This document shows, piece by piece, positions 26,265-33,349 of a DNA stretch of 41,923 bases (the first letter of the stretch is position 1; each line of letters starts with the position of its first letter). The DNA comes from an uncultured Lachnospira sp. (GTDB lineage: Bacteria; Bacillota; Clostridia; Lachnospirales; Lachnospiraceae), in assembly GCA_910585095.1 (NCBI GenBank), contig CAJUBU010000025.1:1-41923 (forward strand), read 5' to 3'. A model generated the notes under the pieces. It was not told the origin of the DNA and made no database searches. It saw nothing but the letters and a program-made list of their open reading frames with translations. The translations under genes and the position numbers were made by a program.

Positions 26265-26707
26265 GGTGGATAACTCCTTTCAATATGTTCCAAGAATTGG
26301 AAAACATATATATATATATATTAATTAGTAGTAGTAGTAGTAGGGGCTGTGGATAAGTGGATAACCCCTTTGAAGCCTTGGTATTACTGGCTTGCCGAGT
26401 TGGATAACTCTGTTGAAAAGTCGGGGATAAGCTGTGGATACTTTATGGATAACTTTGGTAGAATTTTTATAACAGGATGTAAATTATAGTTATCCACAGT
26501 TATCCACAACTTATCCACATAGAAATCCACAACTTATCCACATAGGTGTAATATTAATCCACAAAGTATCCACAGACTATCCACAAAAATTTGCAACTTA
26601 TCCACATAGTATCCACAAGTTATCAACAAAATTTTTATTCAAATTATCTTATTAACATTATCAACATTATCAACATTGAAAAAATTTATAAAAGATTATT
26701 CATTGTT
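26265..26707. other. oriC: oriC, dnaA-dnaN part, DnaA-box cluster
   Basis: The 443-base gap holds five perfect TTATCCACA boxes on the + strand (26490, 26500, 26511, 26534, 26598), one perfect box on the - strand (26348), TTATCAACA at 26620, and several one-mismatch boxes (GTATCCACA, CTATCCACA), followed by AT-rich repeats of ATTATCAACATT. There is no gene in this stretch; dnaA and dnaN are both transcribed leftward across it. Confidence 0.95.
26304..26356. other. oriC: oriC unwinding region with DnaA-trio-like repeats
   Basis: In order on the + strand: alternating AT (26304-26320), TTAAT, six uninterrupted TAG trinucleotides (26326-26343), a short GC step (GGGCT), then a perfect inverted DnaA box TGTGGATAA (26348-26356). 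This is the architecture described for the basal unwinding system of Bacillus, where DnaA trios guide DnaA onto single strands. Confidence 0.85.
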
Positions 26708-28048
26708 TTAATATGGATTGATTTTTTTAATAAGAATATCAATGGTTGCTTTTGTGTTTTCATCTGTCAGTACCTTTTTATTAATCTTTTCAATTCCATG
26801 CATTACTGTTGAATGGTCTCTGTTGCCAAACGATTTGCCAAGTGACTGCATAGTTGCAGTAGTCATCTGATGACATAGATACATTGCAATTTGTCGCGGA
26901 TAAACAATATTTGCAGTACGTTTTTGTGATAAAATATATTCTGGTCTAATATTAAAGTGTTCCGAGACAATGTTGATAATTAACTCTGGTGTTATCTCTC
27001 GTCTAGTATCAGGAGAAATTAAATCTTTTAATGTTTCTTCAGCAAATTCAACAGTAATTGGAGTAGTTGAAAGCTTTGCAAATGCAGATAATTTTGTTAA
27101 TGCCCCTTCAAGTTCTCGTATACTTGATTTAATATGAGTTGCTACATAATCTTTAACATCATAAGGGATATTATATCCGCCAAGCTCAGCTTTTTTATTT
27201 AAAATTGCCATTTTTGTTTCATATGTAGGAATTTGTATATCAACGGGAAGCCCCATTTCAAATCTTGTCCTTAAACGCTCATTGAGTGTTTCCATTTCTT
27301 TTGGAGGTCGGTCTGAAGATATAACAATTTGTTTTCTATCTTGATAAAGAGCATTAAATGTGTGGAAAAATTCTTCTTGAGTAGACTCTTTTCCTATGAT
27401 AAATTGTATATCATCAATTAATAATATATCAATATTGCGGTATTTTTCACGAAATTCTGAATTTTTTTGATTTTTTACGGAATCAATTAACTCATTAGTA
27501 AATGTTTCTGATGTAACATATAATACTTTAAGAGTAGGATTGTTATTAATAATAAAATGAGCAATTGCCTGCATCAAATGGGTTTTACCTAAACCAACAC
27601 CTCCATATATGAACAGAGGATTATATACTTCGCCGGGTGTTTCTGCAACTGCAAGGGATGCTGCATGTGCAAGATTGTTATTGTTACCTATGACAAATGT
27701 ATCAAATGTATAGTTTGGATTAAGATTTAGTGCATTGTTTGTTTTTAATGGAGGAACAGGCAATGTTTTTTCTGGTTTGTTATCTCGTATATCTTTTGAA
27801 GATATCAAGATAACTTCATATTCTCGTTCCATTACTTCACATATGGTTACTTTGAGAGCTGTAAGATATTTTTTTTCCACATAAGAAATACCAACTGAAT
27901 TTTCTGATATAATTAGTGTAATTTTATTGCCTTCTACTGAATATACTTTAATAGGTTTTATCCATGTCTTAAAAGATATATCTTGAATATCATACAATTC
28001 TTTAAGCATCTCAAGAATGTAATCCCATTTTTGTTTTAATTCTTCCAT
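26708..28048 (-). CDS. dnaA: Chromosomal replication initiator DnaA
   Basis: 446 residues from the ATG at 28048, which has GGAG 8 bases upstream; a GTG at 28066 precedes that site. Domain I (MEELKQKWDYILEML...FKTWIKPI), a short domain II linker, AAA+ domain III with Walker A GGVGLGKTHLM and Walker B DILLIDDIQF, and domain IV with the DnaA-box reader ending DHSTVMHGIEKI. It initiates replication at the adjacent boxes, and the boxes on its own promoter side suggest autoregulation. Confidence 0.98.
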   Translation of the reverse strand: MEELKQKWDYILEMLKELYDIQDISFKTWIKPIKVYSVEGNKITLIISENSVGISYVEKKYLTALKVTICEVMEREYEVILISSKDIRDNKPEKTLPVPPLKTNNALNLNPNYTFDTFVIGNNNNLAHAASLAVAETPGEVYNPLFIYGGVGLGKTHLMQAIAHFIINNNPTLKVLYVTSETFTNELIDSVKNQKNSEFREKYRNIDILLIDDIQFIIGKESTQEEFFHTFNALYQDRKQIVISSDRPPKEMETLNERLRTRFEMGLPVDIQIPTYETKMAILNKKAELGGYNIPYDVKDYVATHIKSSIRELEGALTKLSAFAKLSTTPITVEFAEETLKDLISPDTRREITPELIINIVSEHFNIRPEYILSQKRTANIVYPRQIAMYLCHQMTTATMQSLGKSFGNRDHSTVMHGIEKINKKVLTDENTKATIDILIKKINPY

Positions 28049-28257
28049 AAATAAATCTCCATTCACATACTTCTATACATCATACAACAAATTAACTTTT
28101 TTTTCAAGTAAACTATATATAGTACCTTTTATCTTGAAGCATTGTTGGAATTACTATATATTATTTTACCAAAAAATTTTAAAACAAACAAGTGTTTGGA
28201 ATTAATTTAAAAGAATAAAATGAATTTGGGGAAAATGAAGTGATAAAATCGTATAAT

Positions 28258-28372
28258 TGTGGATAAGTTATCAACAAAATATGGATATATTGGTATTGAT
28301 TTTTGTAAAATAATGTAGATAAAAAGAGATTTTTTAATAGTTATCCACAATTTTTACACATAATGTGGATAA
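28258..28372. other. oriC: Second DnaA-box cluster, dnaA-rpmH gap (bipartite oriC)
   Basis: Perfect boxes TGTGGATAA at 28258 and 28364, TTATCCACA at 28341, and TTATCAACA at 28268, lie between the divergent dnaA and rpmH genes. Together with the dnaN-side cluster this makes a two-part origin as in Bacillus, and probably an autoregulatory site for dnaA. The rest of the gap (28067-28400) shows no gene. Confidence 0.9.
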
Positions 28373-28400
28373 AATTGTTGAAGAATGTGAATGTTTTTAC

Positions 28401-28429
28401 TTGACTTCACAGCTTGTTATTAATATAAT
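28401..28429 (+). promoter_or_regulatory. rpmH promoter
   Basis: TTGACT (28401-28406), a 17-base spacer, TATAAT (28424-28429), on the + strand. The leader ends in a CACATAT/ATATGTG hairpin just before the ribosome site. Confidence 0.8.
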
Positions 28430-28506
28430 AGCGAATGATGTTTTTGAATTTGATTAGAAATATATTCACACATATATAAATATGTGAAAGAAGGAGGTGC
28501 ATATCA

Positions 28507-28641
28507 ATGAAAATGACATTTCAACCAAAAAATAGACAAAGGTCAAAAGTTCATGGTTTTAGACAGAGAATGAGTACAAAGGGCGGAAGAAAAGTTATAG
28601 CTAGCAGAAGAGCTAAGGGTAGAAAAAGACTTTCAGCTTAA
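28507..28641 (+). CDS. rpmH: 50S ribosomal protein L34
   Basis: 44-residue basic protein beginning KMTFQPKNRQRSKVHGFR and ending RAKGRKRLSA, the complete L34 of the large ribosomal subunit. AAGGAGGTG, an excellent ribosome site, lies 8 bases upstream of the ATG. A strong promoter precedes it and an intrinsic terminator follows within 10 bases, so L34 is probably made in excess over the downstream rnpA by partial read-through. Confidence 0.98.
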   Translation: MKMTFQPKNRQRSKVHGFRQRMSTKGGRKVIASRRAKGRKRLSA

Positions 28642-28650
28642 GAACTATAG

Positions 28651-28691
28651 CAGACAGGTGCTTGAGTATATTCTAGCATTTGTCTGTTTTT
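28651..28691 (+). terminator. Intrinsic terminator/attenuator after rpmH
   Basis: CAGACAGGTGCT (28651-28662) pairs with AGCATTTGTCTG (28675-28686) over 12 bp including two G.T pairs, followed by TTTTT. It lies between rpmH and rnpA. Confidence 0.85.
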
Positions 28692-28810
28692 AATTTTACA
28701 AGCAAATGACAAAAATAGTATAGTTATGATTAATTGATTATAAATTGTTGATAAAAATTGTGTGAATATGCTGAAAAATCAAAGAGTTTTCAATCAATAT
28801 TTGGAAAGGT

Positions 28811-29173
28811 ATGGTTATTGGATTGAAATATCAATATTTTGAAACATTAAAAAGCAATAATGATTTTAAAAAAGTGTATAACAATAAGAAATCATATGCA
28901 AATAAATTGTTGGTTATGTATGTAAAAAAGAACGGAACGGATACAATAAGATTGGGCGTATCTGTGAGTAAAAAAGTCGGGAACAGTATTGTCCGACACA
29001 GACTTGCAAGACTGATAAGAGAGTCTTTTCGACTCCATAGTAAAAATATAATAAGGGGTCTTGATGTTGTGGTAGTAGCAAGGGCAAGTCTGAAAGGTTG
29101 CAGTTATAATGAAACTGATAGTGCTATGCTTCATTTGATGAAATTACATAAAATAATGAAAGAGGATTTATGA
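28811..29173 (+). CDS. rnpA: Ribonuclease P protein component
   Basis: About 116-120 residues. RNase P protein binds the catalytic RNA and the 5' leader of precursor tRNAs. The RNR motif region RLGVSVSKKVGNSIVRHRLARLIRE is diagnostic, and the C-terminal DVVVVARAS is typical. The start is uncertain: the ATG at 28811 is only 1-2 bases from GGAAAGG, while a TTG four codons later gives the more usual N-terminus KYQYFETLK. The stop overlaps the yidD ATG (ATGA). Confidence 0.95.
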   Translation: MVIGLKYQYFETLKSNNDFKKVYNNKKSYANKLLVMYVKKNGTDTIRLGVSVSKKVGNSIVRHRLARLIRESFRLHSKNIIRGLDVVVVARASLKGCSYNETDSAMLHLMKLHKIMKEDL

Positions 29174-29424
29174 AAAAAATATTTCTTGGATTAATATGGT
29201 TTTATCAACATGCAATTTCTCCATATAAGGGAAGAAGTTATTGTAATTATTATCCAACTTGTTCTCAGTATGCGAAAGAAGCTGTGGAAATGTATGGCTT
29301 TACAAAAGGTGGATTTATGGCTTTTAAAAGAATAATAAGATGTAATCCATTTGTTAAAGGAGGATACGACCCTGTACCTATCAGAAAAGAGTTGCAAAGA
29401 AACGCTCACAAGTTCATAAAATAA
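29170..29424 (+). CDS. yidD: Membrane protein insertion efficiency factor YidD
   Basis: 84 residues with the family core FYQHAISPYKGRSYCNYYPTCSQYAKEAVEMYG and RIIRCNPFVKGGYDPVP, including the three conserved Cys. YidD is a small membrane-associated protein that helps YidC/Sec insertion. It is translationally coupled to rnpA by ATGA and followed by yidC, the conserved order. Confidence 0.96.
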   Translation: MKKIFLGLIWFYQHAISPYKGRSYCNYYPTCSQYAKEAVEMYGFTKGGFMAFKRIIRCNPFVKGGYDPVPIRKELQRNAHKFIK

Positions 29425-29514
29425 ACTTGGTGATAAATTAAGGTTTCTTATGGAATAAAAAAAGGGAAATGTATTCTAAAAATAAATGTAAAAAACGATA
29501 TTGGAGGTAGCTTT

Positions 29515-30747
29515 TTGTATAATGCAGTTATCAATCCAATAGCTAAGGTTCTTGGATATATTTTGGACATATTATTCAGGGGTCTTGATGTTATTGGTAT
29601 AGGCAATATTGCAATTGCAATTGTAATCTTTACTATAATAGTTAAGCTTTGTATGATGCCACTCACATTTAAACAGATGAAAATGACAAAGCTTAATTCA
29701 CTTATTAGTCCAGAGATTAAAGAAATTCAGGCGAAATACAAAGGAAAAACAAGTGACCCAAATATGGCATCAAAGATGCAGGCAGAGACAAAGGCTGTAT
29801 ATGAAAAATATGGCGTATCTCAAATGGGAGGCTGTATTCAGCTTCTTATTCAGTTTCCTATCCTTATGGCATTATATGGGGTGTTTCAAAGGATTCCAAT
29901 TTATATTGAGTCTGTAAAAGTATATTTTACAAATTTTCTTGGACAAGGTACAGGCGGAATCATGGATCAGCCTAATTTTGCCGATGTTATGAATGGAATT
30001 TATGAAAATAAAGTTAGTGTTGACTGGAGCAATCTTGAAAGCACAATTGTTGCAATTAATTCATTCACTGCTGACCAGTGGGAAGCTTTAAAAAATGGGT
30101 TTGCATCATTTTCACAAGTGATTGCAGATAATCAGGCAAAAATTACGGATATTAATACTTGTTTTGGTGTCAATATGTCTCAAATTCCGACATTTTCGCT
30201 AAGTGTTGCTGCGTTGATACCTATTCTTGCAGGTGTAACACAATATTTAAGTGTTAAAATATCACAGGATAAGTCTCAGATGGACAGTGATAATCCAGCG
30301 GCAGCATCAATGAAAATGATGACATTGTTTATGCCTTTGATGTCTGCATTTATTGGTTTTTCTGTTCCAGCAGGTTTGGGTATTTATTGGATTGCAACAG
30401 CTGTAATTCAAACAATTATTCAAATTATTATTAATCGTTATTATGATAAAATTGGAACTGATGAAATTATTAGAAAAAATGTTGAAAAGCGTAATAAAAA
30501 AAGAGAGAAAAAAGGGCTTCCACCAGAAAAAATAGCAAAAAATGCTACAGCAAGTACAAAGAAAATTGACCAGATAGAAAAAAATAAACAAAAAATAGAG
30601 ACGCTTCAGAAAAAGAAGGAAGCAAACGACAAAAAGATGAAGGAAATTCTTGATTCTACAACATATTATAAATCTTCTAAACCAGGAAGTCTTGCTGAAA
30701 AAGCTGGTATGGTAGCAAAATACAATGAAAAAAATAAAAAGAAATAG
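29515..30747 (+). CDS. yidC: Membrane protein insertase YidC/OxaA
   Basis: 410 residues from a TTG start; TTGGAGG lies 7 bases upstream and no better start exists. It has a short N-terminus with no large periplasmic domain (Gram-positive type), TM segments around residues 30-50 (IAIAIVIFTIIVKLCMMPLTF, whose Arg/Lys-containing groove inserts clients), 100-120, 220-245, 270-290 and 290-310, and a lysine-rich cytoplasmic tail of about 90 residues that can contact ribosomes. There is no lipobox Cys at the N-terminus, unlike Bacillus SpoIIIJ. It forms an operon with rnpA, yidD and jag. Confidence 0.95.
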   Translation: MYNAVINPIAKVLGYILDILFRGLDVIGIGNIAIAIVIFTIIVKLCMMPLTFKQMKMTKLNSLISPEIKEIQAKYKGKTSDPNMASKMQAETKAVYEKYGVSQMGGCIQLLIQFPILMALYGVFQRIPIYIESVKVYFTNFLGQGTGGIMDQPNFADVMNGIYENKVSVDWSNLESTIVAINSFTADQWEALKNGFASFSQVIADNQAKITDINTCFGVNMSQIPTFSLSVAALIPILAGVTQYLSVKISQDKSQMDSDNPAAASMKMMTLFMPLMSAFIGFSVPAGLGIYWIATAVIQTIIQIIINRYYDKIGTDEIIRKNVEKRNKKREKKGLPPEKIAKNATASTKKIDQIEKNKQKIETLQKKKEANDKKMKEILDSTTYYKSSKPGSLAEKAGMVAKYNEKNKKK

Positions 30748-30802
30748 TTTATGAGCTGTGATTTTTGAGAAACAGCATAAAGATTAGTATGAAAGGATTA
30801 CT

Positions 30803-31687
30803 ATGGATTATATTGAAGTTTCAGGTAAAAATGTCGATGAAGCGTTGACAAACGCTCTTATAAAATTAGAAACGACAAGTGATAAAGTTGAGTATGAAGT
30901 GATAGAAAAGGGAAGTTCAGGTATTCTTGGTCTTTTTAATAAACCAGCAATTATTCGTGTAAGAAGAAAGGTAGAAGTAAAAGAGCCTGATTTTGCACAG
31001 GAAGTAAAAGAAGAATTAAAATCTTTTGATATTAAACAAGAACAACCAAAGATGGTTAATAAAAAACCAAGCATCATTAATAGTCCTAAAAAAGAAGTTG
31101 AATATAATGCAGTAAAAAGTGAACCTGTTAATCAAGCTTCAACAGTTCATGAAGTTTATGAACAATCTGCTAAACCGGTTGAAAAAGTATCAAAATATAC
31201 AACAGTTATGTCAAATGATGAAATTGAAAAAAGAATACGAACATTTTTAAATAATATGTTTAAAGCAATGGGGATGGAAGTAAAGATTGATATTGATTTT
31301 GATGATCCTGAATGTGTAAATATCGAATTTTCTGGAGAAAATATGGGTGTTCTTATTGGCAAAAGAGGTCAAACACTCGATTCTATTCAATATCTTACAA
31401 GTCTTGTAGTAAATAAGGGAAAAGATAAATATGTAAGAATTAAGGTAGATACAGAAGATTATAGAAATAGAAGAAAGCAGACGCTTGAATCGTTAGCAAG
31501 GAATATTGCTTATAAGGTAAAGCGAAGCAGAAAACCTGTTTCACTTGAACCAATGAATCCTTATGAACGAAGAATTATACATTCTGCACTTCAAGGGGAT
31601 AAGTTTGTATCTACAAGAAGTGAAGGTGAAGAACCTTTTAGACATGTTGTGGTATATCTAGATAGAGAACGAAATTCACATAGGTAA
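30803..31687 (+). CDS. jag: RNA-binding protein Jag/KhpB
   Basis: 294 residues: Jag-N domain (EVSGKNVDEALTNALIKLETTSDKVEYEVIEKGSSGILGLF), a charged linker, a KH domain with VLIGKRGQTLDSIQYL, and an R3H domain ending PMNPYERRIIHSALQ. KhpB binds RNA together with KhpA and affects cell division and elongation in other Firmicutes. AAAGGA lies 6 bases before the ATG. It is followed directly by a terminator that ends the rnpA-yidD-yidC-jag unit. Confidence 0.96.
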   Translation: MDYIEVSGKNVDEALTNALIKLETTSDKVEYEVIEKGSSGILGLFNKPAIIRVRRKVEVKEPDFAQEVKEELKSFDIKQEQPKMVNKKPSIINSPKKEVEYNAVKSEPVNQASTVHEVYEQSAKPVEKVSKYTTVMSNDEIEKRIRTFLNNMFKAMGMEVKIDIDFDDPECVNIEFSGENMGVLIGKRGQTLDSIQYLTSLVVNKGKDKYVRIKVDTEDYRNRRKQTLESLARNIAYKVKRSRKPVSLEPMNPYERRIIHSALQGDKFVSTRSEGEEPFRHVVVYLDRERNSHR

Positions 31688-31691
31688 TGAA

Positions 31692-31722
31692 AAAAGGCTG
31701 ATGCTTTATGCAGAGGCCTTTT
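31692..31722 (+). terminator. Intrinsic terminator after jag
   Basis: AAAAGGC (31692-31698) and GCCTTTT (31716-31722) enclose a TGC/GCA inner stem and end in Ts, so mnmE probably has its own promoter. Confidence 0.75.
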
Positions 31723-31735
31723 GAATTATAAACAG

Positions 31736-31817
31736 TTTATTTTTGTGAGAAATAAGTTAAGCAGACATGCTTGCATGTTTGTTTGGCGATTGCCGCAGGG
31801 GGCAAATACCTTTGCAG
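31736..31817 (+). promoter_or_regulatory. Dispersed structured element R, copy 1 (before mnmE)
   Basis: 82 bases that align without any gap to 40216-40297 (about 50 identities, most differences being transitions). Contains TTATTT/AAATAA, CATGC-TT-GCATG and the block TTTGGCGATTGCCG, and ends TTTGCAG. In the second copy the CATGC/GCATG hairpin becomes TATGT/ACATG, keeping the pairing. It ends 35 bases before the mnmE ATG. Confidence 0.55.
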
Positions 31818-31852
31818 TTTACTATGGAAATTGAATCAGAAATGAGGTAGAT

Positions 31853-33238
31853 ATGGAACATACAATTGCTGCAATATCAACAAGCATTGTCACCAGCGGA
31901 GCAATTAATATTGTGAGATTAAGCGGTAGAGATGCAATTGAAATAGCCGATAAGGTTTTTGTGTCAAAAAAGGGAATAAAATTATCTGAAGTAAATAGTC
32001 ATACTATACATTATGGAAATATTGTCAATAAAAATAATATTGTTGATGAAGTGTTAGTTGCTGTAATGAAAGCGCCAAATACTTATACAAAAGAAGATAT
32101 TGTTGAAATTGACTGTCATGGTGGGATTCTTGTTACAAAAAAGGTTTTAGAGGCAGTTCTTGATGCAGGTGCCAAATTAGCTGAACCTGGTGAATTTACA
32201 AAGAGAGCATTTTTAAATGGCAGAATGGATTTATCACAAGCAGAAGCAGTGATTGATGTGATTCACTCAAAAAATGAATATGCACTGAAATCTTCAATAA
32301 GACTTTTGAATGGTAAATTATCTGAAAAAATTAAAAATATAAGAACCATATTATTAAATCATATTTCTTATATAGAAGCAGCATTAGATGACCCAGAACA
32401 TATGACTTTGGATGGTTATGCACAAAAAGTGGATAAGGATGTGGATAATTGTGTGGATATTGTGGATAACTTGTGGAAAAGTGCTGATAATGGCAATATT
32501 GTGCATAATGGGATTCGGACAGTTATACTCGGAAAAACAAATACAGGCAAATCCAGTCTGCTTAACGCATTGGCAAAAGAAGAAAAGGCAATTGTGACAG
32601 ATATTGAAGGAACGACAAGAGATACACTAGAAGAACAGATTAATCTTGGTGGTATTACATTATGTCTTGTTGATACAGCAGGAATACGAGATACGGATGA
32701 TTATGTTGAGAGTATAGGTGTTAAAAAAGCAAAAGAAAATGCCGAAAATGCAGATTTAATTATATTTGTAGTGGATAGTTCAAGGCAGCTTGATGAGAAT
32801 GATGAACAGATTATATCGTTCATTAAAGATAAAAAAGTTATTGTTCTTCTTAATAAAAATGATCTTGATTCAGTGGTGACAGAAAAGGATTTGCAAAAAA
32901 TAAAACAATATAATAAAGAATTTATTGTAATTTCTATTTCTGCCAAAAATGAAACAGGTTTTGATAAATTGGAAAATGCGATAAAGGAAATGTTCCTTTT
33001 AGGAAATATATCCTTTGATGATGAAATATATATTCATAATACACGTCAAAAAAACTTATTAAAAGAAGCTTATGAAAGTTTAAAATTAGTAAAAAGTGGT
33101 ATAGCTGATGGAATGAGTGAGGATTTTCTTACTATTGATTTAATGAACGCTTATGAAAAATTAGGGGTTATTATTGGCGAAGCAGTGGAGGATGACGTGG
33201 CAAATCAAATTTTTAGTAAATTTTGTATGGGAAAATAA
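31853..33238 (+). CDS. mnmE: tRNA modification GTPase MnmE (TrmE)
   Basis: 461 residues. N-terminal folate-binding domain (TIAAISTSIVTSGAINIVRLSG), helical domain, inserted G domain with P-loop GKTNTGKSSLLN (relatives read GxPNxGKS), DIEGTTRDT, DTAGIRDT and NKND, and the C-terminal FCMGK with the essential Cys. With MnmG it makes the 5-carboxymethylaminomethyl group on wobble uridine of several tRNAs. GAGG lies 5 bases before the ATG. A cluster of DnaA boxes is embedded in the coding sequence at 32428-32469. Confidence 0.97.
   Translation: MEHTIAAISTSIVTSGAINIVRLSGRDAIEIADKVFVSKKGIKLSEVNSHTIHYGNIVNKNNIVDEVLVAVMKAPNTYTKEDIVEIDCHGGILVTKKVLEAVLDAGAKLAEPGEFTKRAFLNGRMDLSQAEAVIDVIHSKNEYALKSSIRLLNGKLSEKIKNIRTILLNHISYIEAALDDPEHMTLDGYAQKVDKDVDNCVDIVDNLWKSADNGNIVHNGIRTVILGKTNTGKSSLLNALAKEEKAIVTDIEGTTRDTLEEQINLGGITLCLVDTAGIRDTDDYVESIGVKKAKENAENADLIIFVVDSSRQLDENDEQIISFIKDKKVIVLLNKNDLDSVVTEKDLQKIKQYNKEFIVISISAKNETGFDKLENAIKEMFLLGNISFDDEIYIHNTRQKNLLKEAYESLKLVKSGIADGMSEDFLTIDLMNAYEKLGVIIGEAVEDDVANQIFSKFCMGK
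32428..32469 (-). other. DnaA-box cluster inside mnmE
   Basis: Four box-like 9-mers in 42 bases: AGTGGATAA (32428), TGTGGATAA (32440, perfect), TGTGGATAT (32452) and TGTGGATAA (32461, perfect). They encode a VDKDVDNCVDIVDN stretch. About 4 kb from dnaA. Confidence 0.7.
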
Positions 33239-33254
33239 ATATTTATAGCCTGTA

Positions 33255-33334
33255 AACTTTGTATCTGGGCGTTGCTTGACACAAAGTTACAAAAAAATGT
33301 GGAAAATTTTATTTTTTGAGCAAGAAAGCAGCGC
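33255..33334 (+). promoter_or_regulatory. Leader RNA element, family P (before mnmG), pseudoknot
   Basis: AACTTTGT (33255-33262) pairs exactly with ACAAAGTT (33281-33288); GCGTTGCT (33269-33276) pairs with AGCAGCGC (33327-33334, one T.G). They interlock as a pseudoknot, and a CAAAAAAAT/ATTTTTTG hairpin fits in the third loop. The helix ends 15 bases before the ATG. It shares GTTGCT, GACA and TTACAAAAAA with the 16680 leader. Confidence 0.65.
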
Positions 33335-33349
33335 AGAAATGGGAATTTT

